This document shows positions 59,201 through 64,000 of a stretch of 64,000 bases of DNA, piece by piece. The notes below the pieces were generated by a model. The model did not search any database and was not told the origin of the DNA. It saw only the letters and a list, made by a program, of their open reading frames with translations. How positions within the stretch are numbered: position 1 is the first letter of the stretch; each line of letters starts with the position of its first letter. A program made the translations under genes and the position numbers. Source of the DNA: Atrichornis clamosus (lineage: Eukaryota; Chordata; Aves; Passeriformes; Menuridae); assembly GCA_013400975.1 (NCBI GenBank), contig WBMZ01005332.1, positions 1 through 64,000 of the forward strand. The letters are read 5' to 3'.

Positions 59201-62200
59201 GTTAAAGAAATGATAATATTTAGGAGTACTACTCTCATCTATGAGAGGTACTTTTGCCAGTGATTCTTTGAATGACCTAAAACATTATCTGGGTTAAGTG
59301 ATACCCAGCTCTTCTCTTCAACTACATTCTGCTTACCTTTTCTTTTGCTACTGATGCACACACACCTTTCCTTCTTTTCTCTTGTTAATTCCAGTTTCAG
59401 CTGACCTTTGGCTTTCCTGGCTCAGTTCCTACATGTGCAGACAATGCTTTTTTGCTGCTGCTTCCAGCAGCAAAATCACATGTGCTCTTCTCTGGCCAAG
59501 CACAGACAGGCATTCCGTGTTCACCCATGCTGGCCTTCTGCTGTGCTTGCTTGCCTTCCTGCACACTGGAAAGAACCATTCCTCTGCTCTGAGAAGAATG
59601 TCTGTGAAAATCAGTCAGCTTTCCTGCACCCCTTTGCCTCCTAAGGCAGTTTCGCATGGGGTGCTGCAAAGTAGGTTCTGGAAGAGGCTAAAACTTGCTT
59701 TTCTGAAGTACAAAATTATAATCCTCATGTCAGTCTTGCTTGCTGCCTTTAAACTCCAGTCTCAGGGTTACTGCTGATCGTGTTCTAAGGATATTATGAT
59801 TGGAAATAGCTGTAATAAGGTTAGCTGTTACTGAGAGCTATAGCTGCAAAAGTATTACAGACACCGTAAACTAGTTTACTAGAGAAACATTTCTTACTAA
59901 AATATTATGAAAGGTGATGTCCAGATGGCACAAGACAGAAAGCTGTAATGATTATCTCAGGCTATTTATTATATCAGCTTAATCTAAAATGGTAATTTTA
60001 CTCTTGTGAAATTGTATGAACTAGTAAAATAACTAGGAACTGGGTTTTATTAATAGCAAAATTGTCTCTGCATGCAGAAATGAAAAAGCAAGTAGTACAC
60101 AGGTTAAATTATTTTAAGGATGACAATTCACAGGCTAGGAGTTTACAAAGATGAATAACGATGTTACAAAGATACAGACTTTCCCATGCTAAAAGATTAA
60201 TTTCCATTCTGAGTTTTAGACATTAGTGTCTAGAATGACATGGGATAGTGGATCCTGGTTTGGGCTATGAGAATTAAATACCAATTTAAAAAATGTGTTC
60301 TTATGACTGACAACTCAGTTTTCCCTTCTCATCACTCCTTTTCTAGCATGCAAAAGAAATGATTGGTTCATCCTTGTTTTATCCACTCTTTCTGGTGTGG
60401 AATATATTAATGCAGTTATCATCATTACTGTTTTTCTATATGTACTTTTGAAACACTCTCCTCAGATTCCTATGTGATTTGTGCTATTTTCCTCTTGTGT
60501 CCCTATACTTACTGTTTCTTTAATTTTCTATAGTAGTTCCTGATTTGCATTCATTAAAATTGTTATCATTACTGCCATTCATTGTAAGCTTTTAATTTGG
60601 CTGCATTTTTAATCCAGTGTAATTTTTTTTGTTTTCCTAATCCCATGTGATCTTTTTTTTTCAATGTCTTGTAAAAAATATCAAAATTGATTTCTATGTA
60701 TCAGAGCATTTGTTTCTTTTTTTTCAGATGATACTTAAAGAATAGTGATAGCAGGAGTTCTTAATGTACCATGTCTCTGTATTTCAGTAAGAGACTTTGT
60801 TTGGGGTTTTTTTTGACCAAGTTTAATTCAAGATCACTTGCTTCTGTAATCTCACAAATTATTCTAAGGGAGGTGTTTTCTCCATTCCCTGTGAAAATAG
60901 GGAAAACATTTCAATGTTTTACCTCTTGCTGAGTGTCAGGTGTGAGAGCAATATTGTGAATGCTCCAGCTATAAAAAAGTTCAGTCAGAACTCACATCAT
61001 TTTATGCTTTACAGAACTCTCCATGAGACATAAATCTGTAGAGGGCCTCTGTTTTAGTTCTGTCACTCCAAGGTTCATTTGTCAGTGCTATGATCTGTTC
61101 CTATTCTTAGTAAAGAAAGGTCTGTGATGTAGAATGCTACATCAAACAAAAGGGAAACTTGTGATGAGAGTACCTGTCTGTCAAAGGCTTAGCAGAATTT
61201 TATTCCAGAACTAACATTAACATTGACTACCAAGAGGAAACAAATCAGTATTTATCATAGTGAAGTTACTTGTGGCAGCACTTTTTACACTTTACAGATA
61301 AATGTTAAAGCACAGGGTATTTCCTGACTTCCTCCCTGCCCTGCAGCTGCAGAGGACAGCAGCAATTCTGAATTGCACTCATCTTATAACAGCACTCCAA
61401 TGTAAAGTGGCATATGTGGTGAGGGAGTCAGCTGGCCAGAGATCTGACACCCTCAGAGCTGATGAGATAGGTCCAGTCAAGTTTAAATTGACTCTAAATG
61501 TTACGACAGGCTAAAGTTTTCTTCCCTGCCATATTTCAGATTCTGACGGCTCAGGCCTGGCGTTTTGATTCAAGCACAGATGTGGGCTGACAATTGTTGT
61601 CTGCAGGAGACCTGCTTTTAGGAGGACACATATTGTGTTTTCAATGGGAACTAGTTATCCTCTGGATAAATTACCTGAATTGGTTTCAAACCACTAGTTG
61701 AGGACTAAACCCTTTCTGAATTTTCCAAATAAGATTCACATTTATAAGCAAACTAAAATCTTTTTCATATATATTTTTCTCATTCCCCTCCCCTATTTTC
61801 ATTATCAAACTCTGATAAAATGTGCAGTTTGTCAGTAAAATATATAGAGAATTTTATGTGCAAGTTTGTGTAATGTATACTAGATGTGAAAATTGAATTT
61901 TATGAAATGCAAAACACATTTGAATGCACGTTATCTCTTCCCTACCTCTGGAACTTTTAATGCCCTTCATTTTGCTCTCAAACCTCAAGGTTAACGCTTC
62001 TATACCCTTTCTTATAACCCAAAGAATTACTGTTGCTGCTGACTTACATATTCCTCCAGTACCAAATCTTAAAAGGAAACAAAAAATTATCTTTTTCATT
62101 TTGATATTTGCATACTATTTTCAGTGGTTTCCCTAGTTAGCAATAGGACACAAACTTGAATAAAATGATACTGAATAAACCTTACTTCTACAAAAAATGA

Positions 62201-64000
62201 TATGAAATAATAATTATTAAATATGGTCTTTTTATGTGAAATTATCTTAAGAAACAAGATCTAAAATGTGGTGGGGTTTTTTTTCCTCACTGAGTGGAGA
62301 GAGGTGCTTCTATGTGTTATTTAAGCATGTGTTTCACTTAGTCTGTCACACAGTACATTTTATTTTTTTACCTACCTATTTAGTAAGTTTAGTGACTACT
62401 AAAGGAAACAGTCTTTTTTAATATAATGTTTGACTTTTCTGTTTTATTCCTCATGTTCTTTCTTTTTGGTCATGTCATGTCCTTTGCATAGGGAGTAGCA
62501 TAAATGCCAGCTAGATTTATTCATTTAATAATTATTTTGTGAGATATAAGAATGCTTTGAGAGAAAGCTTGCTTTCTCCTGCCACTCCCACTACACACTT
62601 GAAGATGGTATGGGGTTTTCTGTTGATTTGTACTAATGTAATTATACAGAAATAAATTTACCTACTAGCAAGTAGCCTCAAGATAAGCACAGTTGTAGTG
62701 CAGACAGGGATGAAGCATTGGAACTTTTTCATTTGGCTATAAAATTACGTCGATTCTTTTTAAAATTATCCTTGAAAATTGTTATGAAGTAGAAATCCAT
62801 GTATTTCAAGTACATAATCTGGTCTGCTGAAAAAATCTAATTTTTATACTCTGTTATTAATTCTTGATGCAAATATGCCTAAAGTAAGTAAATATGCCTA
62901 CGTAAAATGTGAAACTTATGTTTGATTTAGTTAATATTTTCAGTATGTCTTCATAAGTAAATGTGTTGCATTACTGTTTTATATGATGTTTAATACACTC
63001 CTCTTTTTCTAGAACAGAATTAAGATCATAATAAAGGAAAAAGGTGAACTTTTTACTCACTGACAGAGCACGGGAAACAGAAAAGTCCTTGACTTAGAAT
63101 GAGCACTGCTGAGTAACAACTCAAGATCTGTGTGTCATCAACGTTATTCTCATGCTAAAGCCAAACCACAGCACTGTACTAGCTACTGGGAAGAATATTA
63201 ACTCCATCCCAGCTGAGACCAGGACAGCAGTTGTTCCACCTCAGCTAGCTCTAATGTTAACTTCCAGTCTTATAAATTGTGGCAAATATGTGGCTAGGCA
63301 TCACCACCACGGAATGAGGCAGAATTGCAACACCATCCACTGATGAACTATCTTAAATGATATGCAAATGTACAAATTTGTCAGGCTAGTTTCTTGTTCT
63401 ACAGTACAGTAGTAGGGCTCAAAATGATATTGAAAGGGGATTAGTTTTGCACTATTTACTCTGTTATGACACTTCTGCCAGAATGTATCTGTGAAAGAGA
63501 GTATATTTCACCACTTGAAATAGATTCCTTCCTCTTAGTCTCATAAAAATTTACAGAAGTGGATACCTCTGGATATCAGAGGTGGATAATTCTGTATACA
63601 TTCAGCTGTGGTCCTTGGGGAACATTCTGCTCTATCCATTGCCAAACTTACCATCATGAAATCTGTGCAAACAAAATATTTGATAAAAGGCAAAATATAT
63701 TTCCATGTCTTAGCATAGTAAGTATTAAGAAAAAAACACATTTTGAGTGTGACTTTTCTCAGGCTGTGAATCTATTAGACATGAGTTCTGCCTTTTTTCC
63801 ACCTGGTTGCTGAACAATAGATAATTTGGTGCTGGGAATCCGAGCTGTTACCAGGAGGTCTGCAGAAATGACTGAGCTATGGGCTATGGAGAGTGAGAGA
63901 CATCACTCTTATGTGACTGCTGCTCAGTTTGATGTCTGATCTCTGCTTGGATTGAGGTGGAGAGAATTTGCAAGAACCCAGTTTGCCATAAACCTACTTA
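56231..64000. other. Intergenic, no gene supported
   Basis: AT-rich gene-poor DNA to the right edge. The longest frame is 131 codons (59,382-59,777, plus) in a GC-richer patch with overlapping frames on both strands. No domain, start context or splice partner supports it. No repeat that I can name and no RNA gene was found. Confidence 0.5.

Noticed and set aside
1..64000. CRISPR arrays, operons, bacterial-type promoters or phage features
   Set aside because: The sequence is avian nuclear DNA with introns and CR1 repeats; no spaced direct-repeat array or bacterial gene layout was seen.

Overview
This is vertebrate, almost certainly avian, nuclear DNA. Coding sequence is split into short exons by GT-AG introns. 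One CpG-rich block lies at the left edge of an otherwise AT-rich window. The interspersed repeats are dominated by CR1-type LINEs. A SINE with a tRNA-Ile-like head and a CR1-like tail (about 8390-8538) recalls TguSINE1 of songbirds and hints at a passerine. The species itself is inference.

Left part (1-14,350): two divergent genes share a CpG-rich promoter. On the minus strand, positions 58-147 hold the first coding exon of RLIG1 (C12orf29), an RNA ligase; the rest of that gene lies off the left edge. On the plus strand, from about 1015 to 14,015, is an intact multi-exon ortholog of human C12orf50, a poorly characterised protein with an N-terminal CCCH zinc finger. I rebuilt it from splice signals, phase continuity and remembered similarity to the human protein: 11 coding exons, 389 codons plus stop, with one further doubtful micro-exon. 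The same head-to-head pair occurs in human 12q21.3, which supports both calls.

Right part (14,350-64,000): I find no supportable protein-coding gene. It looks like the gene-poor flank downstream of C12orf50. It contains a 2.4-kb decayed CR1 with endonuclease and reverse transcriptase remnants (19,800-22,200), several CR1 3' ends in both orientations, at least two older CR1/L3-like fragments, microsatellites, an 18-bp minisatellite, and one isolated GC-rich patch with a good CTCF-like motif (about 17,420-17,560). The short ORFs here behave like chance frames or LINE remains.

No CRISPR array, operon, rRNA or functional tRNA was seen, and nothing that qualifies as a wholly new biological system. 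The points most worth checking are the C12orf50 gene structure (seven frame-neutral exons in a row, a GC-AG intron, two NAGNAG acceptors, a repetitive acidic tract), the interspersed repeat lodged in the shared promoter, and the CTCF-like site beyond the gene end.
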